Shown piece by piece: positions 33,957-47,500 of a stretch of 64,000 nt of DNA (positions are counted from its first letter, which is position 1; the number at the start of each line of letters is the position of its first letter). Location of the stretch: NCBI GenBank assembly GCA_020002185.1, contig CM034533.1:74896976-74960975 (forward strand). Reading direction: 5' to 3'. The notes under the pieces are model-generated. The model was not told the origin of the DNA and searched no databases. It saw nothing but the letters and a program-made list of their open reading frames with translations. The translations under genes and the position numbers were made by a program. The stretch comes from Paraescarpia echinospica (lineage: Eukaryota > Annelida > Polychaeta > Sabellida > Siboglinidae).

Positions 33957-34712
33957 TCACAAGTGATGGTTCAAAGACTGATATGAGAGTCATGAAAGAG
34001 TATACAAGTGATGGTTCAAAGACTGGTATGAGAGTCATGAAAGAGTATACAAGTGATGGTTCAAAGACTGATATGAGAGTCATGAAAGAGTATACAAGTG
34101 ATGGTTCAAAGACTGATATGAGTCATGAAAGAGTATACAAGTGATGGTTCAAAGACTGATATGAGTCATGAAAGAGTATACAAGTGACGGTTCAAAGACT
34201 GATATGAGTCATGAAAGAGTATACAAGTGATGGTTCAAAGACTGATATGAGAGTCATGAAAGAGTATACAAGTGATGGTTCAAAGACTGATATGAGAGTC
34301 ATGAAAGAGTATACAAGTGACGGTTCAAAGACTGATATGAGTCATGAAAGAGTATACAAGTGATGGTTCAAAGACTGATATGAGAGTCATGAAAGAGTAT
34401 ACAAGTGATGGTTCAAAGACTGATATGAGTCATGAAAGAGTATACAAGTGATGGTTCAAAGACTGATATGAGTCATGAAAGAGTATACAAGTGACGGTTC
34501 AAAGACTGATATGAGAATCATGAAAGAGTATACAAGTGATGGTTCAAAGACTGATAAGAGAGTCATGAAAGAGTATACAAGTGATGGTTCAAAGACTGAT
34601 ATGAGAGTCATGAAAGAGTATACAAGTGACGGTTCAAAGACTGATATGAGTCATGAAAGAGTATACAAGTGATGGTTCAAAGACTGATATGAGAGTCATG
34701 AAAGAGTATACA
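33957..34712. repeat. 46/42-bp minisatellite, about 17 units
   Basis: Unit agtgatggttcaaagactga followed by tatgagagtcatgaaagagt and ataca. Two length classes differ by presence or absence of agag after atg. Confidence 0.96.
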
Positions 34713-35160
34713 ACACGTGTAACATGGTAACAATTTAACAATATCTGTAACAATATCACGTATTAACATCAGCAAAAACATCACCTTCCAACTCAGCCGT
34801 TATCACCGGGGTCAAGGCACACATGGAGTACACATGCCCTTAGCAACATCAGTCGCTTGCACTGGTAGATGAAATAGTTACAGCAACCTTGTCTATTCTG
34901 TTACCCGCAATCATCTGTTCACGCCACGGATGGTAAGTGTTAGCAGTTCAGTGAATCAGTTTTAGTTTGTTCCATTTGTGGTCTTGATTGTGGCAACAAG
35001 ACATCAAGGAGCACCAGGAACTTGCAGTTAGTTCTTCCTGCCTCTGCTATAGCTGGTGTTTACTATTTTGAAAGTTTTGTATACAGTTTGAATGTTCTGA
35101 GGGTGAAACATTCAAACGTTGCTTATTAATTGCAATTTGGCGGACACTACTATCAACATA
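34713..35160. other. Intergenic, nothing assigned
   Basis: Between the 46/42-bp array and the presumed ACOX1-like poly(A) site. No open exon with good splice sites was found. Confidence 0.45.
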
Positions 35161-35166
35161 TTTATT
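35161..35166 (-). promoter_or_regulatory. Candidate poly(A) signal of the ACOX1-like gene
   Basis: AATAAA on the minus strand about 270 bp downstream of the TAG stop, within AT-rich sequence. It is the first canonical hexamer I found after the stop. Position fits a short 3' UTR; no transcript evidence is available. Confidence 0.4.
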
Positions 35167-35434
35167 CTAGTGTTAAGAACATTGTATTATTAATACTAAT
35201 AAAAGGAACAGACAAGGTAAGTTTAAATGAAGACAAACAGAGGTAAACTCCTGTGTTAAATATTAGGTTTGATTTTTGTCAATGAACAATATAGCAATCT
35301 AGCAATAATTTCATTTTATACTTCTATAAGGCATTCATATTGACAAAGTACACATTTTCCAACAAAACATTTCGCTTGATGCCGCCCGTTTAAGTTGTTC
35401 AGTTGGTTCCCTAATCTTGCGGCTCTGTCAGTCG

Positions 35435-35500
35435 CTACAGCTTGGACTTCTTGGCAGCTTGCATCATCGGGTAGAGATGCTCATGAAAGGATGGATGCAC
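35435..35500 (-). CDS. ACOX1: ACOX1-like terminal exon with SKL peroxisome signal and stop
   Basis: 21 codons plus TAG. The acceptor is cgtgttttcag|GTGCAT. The peptide is VHPSFHEHLYPMMQAAKKSKL, lining up with the end of ACOX1 (VHESY...SKL). The final Ser-Lys-Leu is the canonical PTS1 that directs import into peroxisomes, and the Lys-Lys before it is favourable for the signal. The exon follows a 5.4-kb intron that holds the 40-bp array and a dead CR1 element. Confidence 0.92.
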   Translation of the reverse strand: MHPSFHEHLYPMMQAAKKSKL

Positions 35501-38500
35501 CTGAAAACACGAGCTCTGTAAGAACACGTTTGTAAAACTGCTGGAACACGCAAGACTTTAAACTACCTTCAACAATCTACAAAAAAACTAGTTTTTTTCA
35601 AGTGTGCTTAATTTCAACAAGGACACTTTTCTATGAACACATATTTTATTGATTTATTATATTTTGTCAGTAATATATTTATTTATCTATCTTTAAATGT
35701 TATGTATCTATTTGAATAATCACCAATATGAATGAGAATTCACCTATATAAATCAAACCATAAATTTTGAGGCTATATTTGAAATTGGTGGTGCAGAAAA
35801 ATTGATAAACAAGTGGAATTACTGATTGATAAGTATTATTCTTGCCTTAATATTACTCATAAAGTTGTAAGTTGTAAACAAGATTTAACAAACCTGATTA
35901 TGTGGTAGAATATATAGGAGATAAAGTAACAACCATCAAACTACTTACATAAGGTAATATCTGTGTAAGCCAGTACTTGCTATATATTTTGATTAGGTAG
36001 CATTGTTGTTAAAATTAAGCAAGGGCGATAGTCGGGCGGCGTAACCTAAATAAATAAAGCAGCCTAACGTAACATAATTGATTGTATTTAAATTAGGTCA
36101 CTACCGGTAATGTTAGCGTTCGTGATAGAATAAATAGTTGGCTGTGTAACTGAAATCTGTAACATAAAGTGTGCTGTAGTAGACAGGAAACAATCTTTAT
36201 CAAGACTAACTTAGTTAAGATATTAAATAAATTCTGATAGGGATATGGCGCCTTGCACGCGGCAAGTCAAGGCAAAGCAACACTTGGTGTGCGATCACTG
36301 CCACAGCTGGGTAGATTTTGCATTGTCCGGTTGTGGGAAGTCATGGGCAGAAACCATGGAGGAAGGATTCACCTTTCAGTGCATTGGGTGTTGGAAGGTG
36401 GAGTGTCTGCAGAAGGAGATAGTTAAGTTGACAGATATTGTGAAGGGAATGGAGATGGGAATTAGCAAGGAGGCAGGTCGAATGGAGAGAGACGACAGGG
36501 GGAGAGGTGAGAATACTGCAAGACTGAAGGAGAATAGCAGTGGCAAGAAAACGGAGGAAAGGAGATTGAGAGGAGGGAAGGTGATTGGAGGGGAAGAAAT
36601 TGGAAAATTGACAACAGAAAACGTGACAAGTGTGAAGGTGACAGGGAAGAAAGTGACCGTAGAGAAGGAGGGAGGGAAGATGGGACAGGAGAGGAGAGAA
36701 GAAAATGAGATGGGACGAAAGATGAAGGGACGAAAGGAAGTGAGAGCAAATGTGATAGAAGAGAAGCCGATAAAAGGGATGCTGACAGGAGGAAAGGTGA
36801 CAAGAGAAAAAGCGACAGGAAAGAATGGATCGGAAGAGAATGTGACAGGAGAGAAGACGGCAGGGGAAAAGACAACAACCAGACAGATGCAAACCAGAGA
36901 AGGAGCTACTCTGAGGCTGTAATTGAGGAGAAAAAGAGGAAAGAGAGGGTGTTTATGGGCGAATCCATTATGTGAAAGACGGACAAGACACTAAGCGAGG
37001 GGAAGGACGTCATTGTTTGTCTACTGGGGGCTAGGATAGAACATGTGACTGACAGGGTAGAGAAGGTATTGGGACATGGCAAGGGAGGGTCTATACTGGT
37101 ACATGTAGGAACAAATAATGCAGACAGGGAGGGAACAACTGGGATAGTACAGAAGTATAGACAGTTAGTGAGGAAGCTAAAGAAGACAAGACAGATAATT
37201 CTGTCAGGAATTTTGCCAGTAATGGGAGGAAGGGGGGCAAGCTATAGAAACTGCAACAGGATGGCAATCAATGCACTAGTTGAGCAGATGTGTGAAGAAG
37301 AGGGGGTGGGATTCACAGATTTATGGGGATACTTTGTTGGGAGGGAAGATATGTACATGAGAGATGGCCTCCATCTTAGTGGAAAGGGGGCAGCAGTTTT
37401 CTCAGAGAACTTGCTGCGATCTGTTGAAAGTGGGACAGGTTGCATATATTTAAACTAGATTCGCAGGGGGGACTCACAGAAAAGCCTGAAACTGGAGGCA
37501 TAGATAAAGACAGCACAAAAAAATTAGCAAAGTGCAGTCTGGAAAACTCTTCTGAAGCTGGATATAAATGTGTTTGTTTTGCAAAGAACTATAGACCAGT
37601 GAGTTTAACATCAGTGATTTGCAAATTATTAGAAAAACTAATTAAATATCACATGGTGCATTTTCTTGTTAAACATAACTTGATAAACCCATCTCAACAT
37701 GGGTTTTTTAAAGCAAGGTCATGCTTAACAATTATGTTATGTTTTTTGGAAGACATCACTAAGTGGGTAGATGAGGGATCACCAGTAGATATCGTCTACT
37801 TAGGTTTTCAAAAAGCTTTCGACAAAGTACCACATGAAAGATTACTGCTTAAACTAAAGGCCCATGGCATAGGAAATGGTATAATAAACTGAATAGAAAA
37901 ATGGCTGATTGACAGAAGACAACGTGTAATAGTTGATGGGGAGGCTTCAAACTGGAAATCGGTATTGAGTGGGGTACCACAGGGATCAGTACTAGGACCT
38001 ATATTATTCTTAATATATGTAAACGATTTGGATGATGAAATAACAAGCAAGGTGTTGAAATTTGCGGATGATACAAAAGTGTTTAGAAGGATTAAAAGTG
38101 ATGGAGATAGACAACATTTACAAGATGATCTTGACAAGTTGATAAAGTGGTCTGAAAAGTGGCAAATGCTGTTCAATTTTGGGAAATGTAAATGCCTCCA
38201 CACAGGACATGGGAACGAAGAGGTAGAATATACAATGGGGGGTACTGTACTAAGTACTACTGTAAAAGAAAAGGACTTAGGGTTAACCATTAGTGCTGAT
38301 ATGAAGGTTTCAGAGCAGTGCGGAATTGCAGCTTGAAAGGGAAATCAAATCCTTCGATTAATTAGGCGAAACATAACGTATAAGAAAAAAGAGCTAATAA
38401 TACCGCTGTACAAAATAATAGTTAGGTCTCATTTATAATATTGTATTCAAGCATGGAGGCCATATCGCAGGAAGGACATAGATATGCTAGAAAGAGTGCA

Positions 38501-41500
38501 GAGGAGAGCAACTAAAATGATACCAAAACTGAGGGATCTTAGTTACGAAATGCCTAAAAAAAATGCAGCTTAACAACACTAGAGACCAGGAGATTGAGAG
38601 GAGATCAGATAGAAGTGTTTAAAATAATGAATGGTTATGAAAATATTGATAGAAATATTTGTTTCTCAGTTAAGAAAGATAGGACTAGAGGACATGCATT
38701 TAGACTATTTGTGATAGTTGCGTTCATCACTATGGATAAGTGTTTATTCCACCAAATGTACATCATGTTTTCACTCGTGTAATAACCCGCAACCTGCCGA
38801 AGAAATTCACCAATGAGCATCTGCTATGACAGCAGATCCCAGTGTAAAGAAACAGATGGATTTAGTAAGGAACATGACAGAGAAACAGACTCCACCAAAC
38901 AATGGCAATGAAACATGAAAGAAGAACTAGATGTTGCTGGGCACAGCAGCAACAAGAGTGGAAGATGAGATCTAGTGCGAGCTTTATGCACCACACCAAG
39001 GCACAAAGAGAACATTGAGGGGTGAATGTTTTACAAGTTCTCACCTGAGTCTCATTGAGGGGTTAATGTTGTACAAGTTCTCACCTGAGTCTCATTGAGG
39101 GGTTAATGTTGTACAAGTTCTCACCTGAGTCTCATTGAGGGGTTAATGTTGTACAAGTTCTCATCCGAGTCTCACTGAGGGGTTAATGTTGTACAAGTTC
39201 TCACCTGAGTCTCATTGAGGGGTTAATGTTGTACAAGTTCTCACCTGAGTCTCATTGAAGGGCGACTGTTGTACAAGTTCTCACCTGAGTCTCATTGAGG
39301 GGTTAATGTTGTACAAGTTCTCATCTGAGTCTCAATGAGGGGTGAACGTTGTACAAGTTCTCACATGAGTCTCATTGAAGGGCGACTGTTGTACAAGTTC
39401 TCACCAGAGTCTCATTGAAGGGCGACTGTTGTACAAGTTCTCATCTGAGTCTCATTGAGGGGTGAACGTTGTACAAGTTCTCACCTGAGTCTCATTGAGG
39501 GGCAACTGTTGTACAAGTTCTCACCTGAGTCTCATTGAAGGGTGAATGTTGTACAAGTTCTCACCTGAGTCTCATTGAGGGGCAACTGTTTTACAAGTTC
39601 TCACCTGAGTCTCATTGAAGGGTGAATGTTGTACAAGTTCTCATCTGAGTCTCATTGAGGGGCAAGTTTTGTACAAGTATCACCTGAGTCTCATTAAGGG
39701 GTTAATGTTTTACAAGTTCTCACCGGAGTCTCATTGAGGGGTTAATGTTTTACAAGTTCTCACCTGAGTCTCATTGAAGGGTGAATGTTGTACAAGTTCT
39801 CACCTGAGTCTCATTGAGGGGCAAGTTTTGTACAAGTTCTCACCTGAGTCTCATTGAGGGGTGAATGTTGTATAAGTTCTCACCTGAGTCTCATTGAGGG
39901 GCAAGTGTTGTACAAGTTCTCACCTGAGTCTCATTGAGGGGTGAATGTTGTACAAGTTCTCACCTGAGTCTCATTGAGGGGCAAGTGTTGTACAAGTTCT
40001 CATCTGAGTCTCATTGAGGGGTTAATGTTTTACAAGTTCTCACCTGAGTCTCATTGAAGGGTGAATGTTGTACAAGTTCTCACCTGAGTCTCATTGAGGG
40101 GCAAGTGTTGTACAAGTTCTCACCTGAGTCTCATTGAGGGTTAATGTTTTACAAGTTCTCACCTGAGTCTTATTGAGGGGCAAGTGTTGTACAAGTATCA
40201 CCTGAGTCTCATTGAGGGGTGAACGTTGTACAAGTTCTCACCTGAGTCTCATTGAAGGGTGAATGTTGTACAAGTTCTGACCTGAGTCTCATTGAGGGGC
40301 AAGTGTTGTACAAGTTCTCACCTGAGTCTCATTGAGGGGTTAATGTTTTACAAGTTCTCACCTGAGTCTCAATGAGGGGCAAGTGTTGTACAAGTTCTCA
40401 CCTGAGTCTCATTGAGGGGCAAGTGTTTTACAAGTTCTCACCTGAGTCTCATTGAGGGGCAAGTGTTGTACAAGTTCTCACCTGAGTCTCATTGAGGGGT
40501 GAACGTTGTACAAGTTCTCACCTGAGTCTCATTGAGGGGCAAGTGTTGTACAAGTTCTCACCTGAGTCTCATTGAGGGGTTAATGTTTTACAAGTTCTCA
40601 CCTGAGTCTCATTGAAGGGTGAATGTTGTACAAGTTCTCACCTGAGTCTCATTGAGGGGCAAGTGTTGTACAAGTTCTCACCTGAGTCTCTTTGAGGGGT
40701 TAATGTTTTACAAGTTCTCACCTGAGTCTCATTGAAGGGTGAATGTTGTACAAGTTCTGACCTGAGTCTCATTGAGGGGCAAGTGTTGTACAAGTTCTCA
40801 CCTGAGTCTCATTGAGGGGTTAATGTTGTACAAGTTCTCACCTGAGTCGCATTGAGGGGTTAATGTTGTACAAGTTCTCACCTGAGTCTCATTGAGGGGT
40901 TAATGTTTTACAAGTTCTCACCTGAGTCGCATTGAGGGGTGATAGTTGCGCCCATTGGTACAAGTTCTCGTACACCTGGCCATCGTAGCGACCCAGCACG
41001 CTGCCGAGAATGTGGTCGGAGATGTCGAATGCATCGACGAGAGCAACTGCATTGGGGCGAATCTTTGCAAGGAGACGGAGCATCTGGTCGTTGACAAGCT
41101 CCAGCTGTGTGGAGCTCATGAAGCCGTTCTGTCAAGAGACACACATTGCACAAGACTGAACTAGGTTGGCAGTCAAACAACATGGTCCTCTTAGAGCCTG
41201 TCTTGGGCCACCACCACCCAGCCAAAGTGGCCTCTCTAGACAGGTGACCTCCCATAACAGGTGTGTAATGAGAATAACAAGCTGTACGCGTCTGATGGAT
41301 AATGGGTTCTATCTGCACTGTGTATATTGATTTGTTGAATAATCTTCCATTCACTCATTCTTTACTAACTGTTATAGTAGTCAACATGAAATTATTGTAT
41401 ATTATTCCAATTTCCAGCTTTCTAGTCAGTTATTTTGAAGCCTGTAATGATCAAATTTTGGCTGTCTGTATGTTATGGGGGTAAAACAGTGATCACATGA

Positions 41501-44500
41501 CCAATTTAAGAGTCAGTTGGGTACATTGGACAGTTGGATGTTCTCTGGAAGCATCCAGTCTCGCTGCAATTAATGTGAGACGACTACTCGCATACAAACA
41601 TCCACCACTGTTTATAGCTAGGTACTCATTCATACAGCTGGGTTAACTCGGGCAATTTAGAGTGAACGAACTCGCCCAAGGTTCGACACCACAGCACAGG
41701 ATTCAAACCCGGGTTCTCTCGGTTGAGAGTCCAAAGCTCTATCCACTGCACTACAGCGCTCCACAAGGAGATTAGATCGAGAGGCAACAGAAGTGAGTGT
41801 GCTACTTACCTCCAGAAACTCCCCTGAGTTTGTTGTGACTCCGTAGGTGGCATACAACAGACACAGCTGTTGTAGAAGAAGCACTACATCAGCATTGACT
41901 TCAGCTTGTTGAATTCTTTGTGCGAATGTCTTCAGTACAAAGTTGTGAGAGTGTGCCTGTAAACAACAACATCACTAATCAGTATAAGTTGTGAGAGTGT
42001 GCCTGTAAACAACAACATCACTAATCAGTATAAGTTGTGAGAGTGTGCCTGTAAACAACAACAACATCACTAATCAGTATAAGTTATGAGAGTGTGCCTG
42101 TAAATAACAACATCACTAATCAGTATAAGCTGTGAGAGTGTGCCTGTAAACAACAACAACATCACTAATCAATATAAGTTGTGAGAGTGTGCCTGTAAAT
42201 AGCAACATCACTAATCAGTATAAGTTGTGAGTGTGCCTGTAAATAACAACATCACTAATCAGTATAAGTTGTGAGAGTGTGCCTGTAAACAACAACAACA
42301 TCACTAATCAGTATAAGTTGTGAGAGTGTGCATGTATATAACAACAACATCACTAATCAGTATAAGTTGTGAGAGTGTGCCTGTAAACAACATCACTAAT
42401 CAGTATAAGTTGTGAGAGTGTGCCTGTAAACAACAACATCACTAATCAGTATAAGTTGTCAGAGTGTGCCTGTAAACAACAACAACATCACTAATCAGTA
42501 TAAGTTGAGAGTGTGCCTGTAAACAACATCACTAATCAGTATAAGTTGTGAGACTGTGCCTGTAAACAACAACATCACTAATCAGTATAAGTTGTCAGAG
42601 TGTGCCTGTAAACAACAACAACATCACTAATCAGTATAAGTTGTGAGAGTGTGCCTGTAAACAACATCACTAATCAGTATAAGTTGTGAGAGTGTGCCTG
42701 TAAACAACAACATCACCAATCAGTATAAGTTGTCAGAGTGTGCCTGTAAACAACAACAACATCACTAATCAGTATAAGTTGTGAGAGTGTGCCTGTAAAC
42801 AACAACAACATCACTAATCAGTATAAGTTGTGAGAGTGTGCCTGTAAATAACAACATCACTAATCAGTATAAGTTGTGAGAGTGTGCCTGTAATTAACAA
42901 CATCATTAATCAGTATAAGTTATGAGTGTGAATGTAAATAACAACATCACTAATCAGTATAAGTTGTGAGACTGTGCCTGTAAATAACAACATCACTAAT
43001 CAGTATAAGTTGTGAGAGTGTGCCTGTAAATAACAACATCACTAATCAGTATAAGTTGTGAGAGTGTGCCTGTAAACAACAACATCACTAATCAGTATAA
43101 GTTGTGAGAGTGTGCCTGTAAATAACAACATCACTAATCAGTATAAGTTGTGAGACTGTGCCTGTAAATAACAACATCACTAATCAGTATAAGTTGTGAG
43201 ACTGTGCCTGTAAATAACAACATCACTAATCAGTATAAGTTGTGAGTGTGCCTGTAAATAACAACATCACTAATCAGTATAAGTTGTGAGAGTGTGCCTG
43301 TAAATAACAACATCACTAATCAGTATAAGTTGTGAGACTGTGCCTGTAAATAACAACATCACTAATCAGTATAAGTTGTGAGAGTGTGCCTGTAAATAAC
43401 AACATCACTAATCAGTATAAGTTGTGAGAGTGTGCCTGTAAATAACAACATCACTAATCAGTATAAGTTGTGAGAGTGTGCCTGTAATTAACAACATCAC
43501 TAATCAGTATAAGTTGTGAGAGTGTGCCTGTAAATAACAACATCACTAATCAGTATAAGTTGTGAGAGTGTGCCTGTAATTAACAACATCACTAATCAGT
43601 ATAAGTTGTGAGTGTGCCTGTAAATAACAACATCACTAATCAGTATAAGTTGTGAGACTGTGCCTGTAAATAACAACATCACTAATCAGTATAAGTTGTG
43701 AGAGTGTGCCTGTAAATAACAACATCACTAATCAGTATAAGTTGTGAGAGTGTGCCTGTAAATAACAACATCACTAATCAGTATAAGTTGTGAGACTGTG
43801 CCTGTAAATAACAACATCACTAATCAGTATAAGTTGTGAGAGTGTGCCTGTAAATAACAACATCACTAATCAGTATAAGTTGTGAGAGTGTGCCTGTAAA
43901 TAACAACATCACTAATCAATATAAGTTGTGAGACTGTGCCTGTAAATAACAACATCACTAATCAGTATAAGTTGTGAGAGTGTGCCTGTAAATAACAACA
44001 TCACTAATCAGTATAAGTTGTGAGAGTGTGCCTGTAATTAACAACATCATTAATCAGTATAAATTATGAGTGTGCCTGTAAATAACAACATCACTAATCA
44101 GTATAAGTTGTGAGACTGTGCCTGTAAATAACAACATCACTAATCAGTATAAGTTGTGAGAGTGTGCCTGTAAATAACAACATCACTAATCAGTATAAGT
44201 TGTGAGAGTGTGCCTGTAAATAACAACATCACTAATCAGTATAAGTTGTGAGAGTGTGCATGTATATAACAACAACATCACTAATCAGTATAAGTTGTGA
44301 GAGTGTGCATGTAAATAACAACAACATCACTAATCAGTATAAGTTGTGAGAGTGTGCCTGTAAATAACAACATCACTAATCAGTATAAGTTGTGAGAGTG
44401 TGCCTGTAAACAACAACAACATCACTAATCAGTATAAGTTATTTTACTGGAAATTGGTATAGTAACAATTGTTTTTTCTGATCAAAATAAAATACTGTAA

Positions 44501-47500
44501 GAATATTCAAAACAAGTAAAAAACCTGGAAGAATTAATTTTTATAATTTGTCAGTTTCTACTTTTCTTTATAGTTGTTTCAAGCATTCAACAATATTCTA
44601 TTCACTGACTGGTTTGAATATACTCTGGTTACAATGTTATGGTCTTATTAGGGAACATTACTGCCAAGTCAATCTTTTTGTGCTGGAACCGAGGGTGGTC
44701 ATTGCCAGGGTGCTTGTCGTCCTCAGGGACTGACATTAACAAACTGATGCAATCGCCATACATAATAACGGACATTAACGTGATCTCCGAGTCACGAGGA
44801 ATACAGTCCCCAATGTTGAGAGCCAGGTTTTTACACCAAATATACCATGCCTGCCCGTCCGGGTTTTGAACTCAAAGTGGTGGCATGCCAGGCGGATGTG
44901 CCAACCACGACATCACTGTACTCAAAGTGGTGGCATGCCAGGCGGATGTGCCAACCACTACATCACTGTACTCAAAGTGGTGGCATGCCAGGCGGATGTG
45001 CCAACCACTACATCACTGTACTCAAAGTGGTGGCATGCCAGGCGGATGTGTCAACCACTACATCACTGTACTCAAAGTGGTGGCATGCCAGGCGGATGTG
45101 CCAACCACTACATCACTGTACTCAAAGTGGTGGCATGCCAGGCGGATGTGTCAACCACTACATCACTCTACTCAAAGTGGTGGCATGCCAGGCGGATGTG
45201 TCAACCACTACATCACTCTACTCAAAGTGGTGACATGCCAGGCGGATGTGTCAACCATTACATCACTCTACTCAAAGTGGTGGCATGCCAGGCAGATGTG
45301 TCAACCACTACATCACTCTACTCAAAGTGGTGGCATGCCAGGCGGATGTGCCAACCACTACATCACTCTACTCAAAGTGGTGGCATGTCAGGCGGATGTG
45401 TCAACCACTACATCACTCTACTCAAAGTGGTGGCATGCCAGGCGGATGTGCCAACCACTACATCACTCTACTCAAAGTGGTGGCATGCCAGGCGGATGTG
45501 CTAACCACTACATCACTCTACTCAAAGTGGTGGCATGCCAGGCGGATGTGTCAACCACAACATCACTCTACTAAAAGTGGTGGCATGCCAGACGGATGTG
45601 CCAACCACAACATCACTCTACTAAAAGTGGTGGCATGCCAGACGGATGTGCCAACCACCACATCACTGTACTCAAAGTGGTGGCATGCCAGGCGGATGTG
45701 CCAACCACCACATCACTGTACTCAAAGTGGTGACATGCCAGGCGGATGTGCCAACCACTACATCATTGTACTCAAAGTGGTGGCATGCCAGGCGGATGTG
45801 CCAACCACTACATCGTCAGTAAGTTCAGACAGAACACTCTTGACAAAACCAGAGTGCTTAGAGTACTTCCATCCTTACCTTGGCTGCGAGCACAAGGTGT
45901 ACACCAGCCTTGTTCCAAGCATTGTAGTCAGCATCTCCAGCTTGTAGGCATCTCTCATACATCCTGGCTGCCTTCTGCACTGCTCTGAAACAGACAGTGT
46001 GCAATGAGGACAGCTTGTCTTTGAGCAGTCCAGTGTTATACACTGTGCGAACCAGATGCTAAATGTGATCTGGACGGTTAAACTAATATCACATAAATTG
46101 TGAGAGAAACTATTAACAGCGGAGTGTCTGAGGAAATGACTGCAAAGTAGCAGAATTAAACAACATTTGGAGAATAAATACCACAAGATCAGAGTCAATA
46201 AACCCAGACGGAAAAAAAAAACACCTTCGAAAGAACAATTAACAATTTACAAAAAAATCTCATTACAGTAGTCCCTCTCTTCAACAGACCCTCTGACGAG
46301 TGGACACCCAGTTTGTCAATGTACAGACCGTTCTGCCATGTTAATGTCCCTCTGATGAGGGGACACCTCGTGTACGCGGACAGGATATTTTGGTTATATG
46401 TCCCTCCTAAGACGGACAGTATTCATTAATTCAAATTTTTTGCCGAATTTGTTTAGAAAATGGCGGACATACAGCTCGGTGAGTGTCAATGGTAACACCA
46501 AGTACACGTGTACCCATAACAACGAGCTTGTCGTCCTTGCTGTAATCACTGTTTGTCCAAACTACTTAGAGTTCCTTTGATTACTGTCTGTAAACTTTAA
46601 GCTGAGTGAATGTGGAGGAAGGTATTGTTAATTTTGAGCTGTTATCAATCACGTTTGCCAGCGGTGATGCCATGATGGCTTCCCCATTCCTGCCTCCAGC
46701 CCCAGTCAGGGCTGCTGCTGCCTTTTCATCTTGTAAATTGCAATTAAGATTCACAAATACAATGAATAAAAGGTTCACCTCAATTATTTTCAATGTAGCC
46801 CAACATTGAGCCTAAACTGAGGTGAACTAATAAAGAAGCATCATCACATTATGCTGCGCTACGCCAAACGGCAAACATTACAGTACTAGTGCCTGAAAAA
46901 GATGAACTGGTCGCCAGTGTATGAAACGGTGCAACACATTATCAAGTGACGTACAATTTGTGCATTAATGAATCTTTCGAAATTGAATGAAAACTGTTGT
47001 GAAACAATTAATGATTGTACCCTCAGTGCCAGCATAGAAAGGTCGGCTTGGCGATAATGTTCTGAAAAAGGCTGACTAGTTGAATGAGACCTCATAAGAT
47101 CATAACATTGTAACCACACAATATACAGACTAGTCAGTTAATAGAACGTTGCCGAGTGCTGGAAACAACTAGAACTAGAACTAGAAGAGAGGGACTACTG
47201 TACATTTAAAATAACTCATTACATTTACTCATTATTACTCATTTACTGTCAAACAATTATGATATAATCATTACCATTATAACCATCAAAACTTTGATGA
47301 CATCCACTGACACACCCGTCTCACCAATTGTACCTGTATACTCTCCATTCGTAAGACTTCAGGAGTGCGTCAATTGTCACTGGGCTTGTGACACAACACC
47401 TGTCATCACACACCTGTGACAGGTAGGCCATTGAGCCACTCAGTGTGACACCTTTCTGTACTCGCAGCAACGCTTTCACCAGAGACCTGAAAACAGACGT

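Noticed and set aside
36341..36892. Minus-strand frames of 138-183 codons opposite CR1 ORF1
   Set aside because: Antisense shadow of a Lys/Glu-rich coding stretch.
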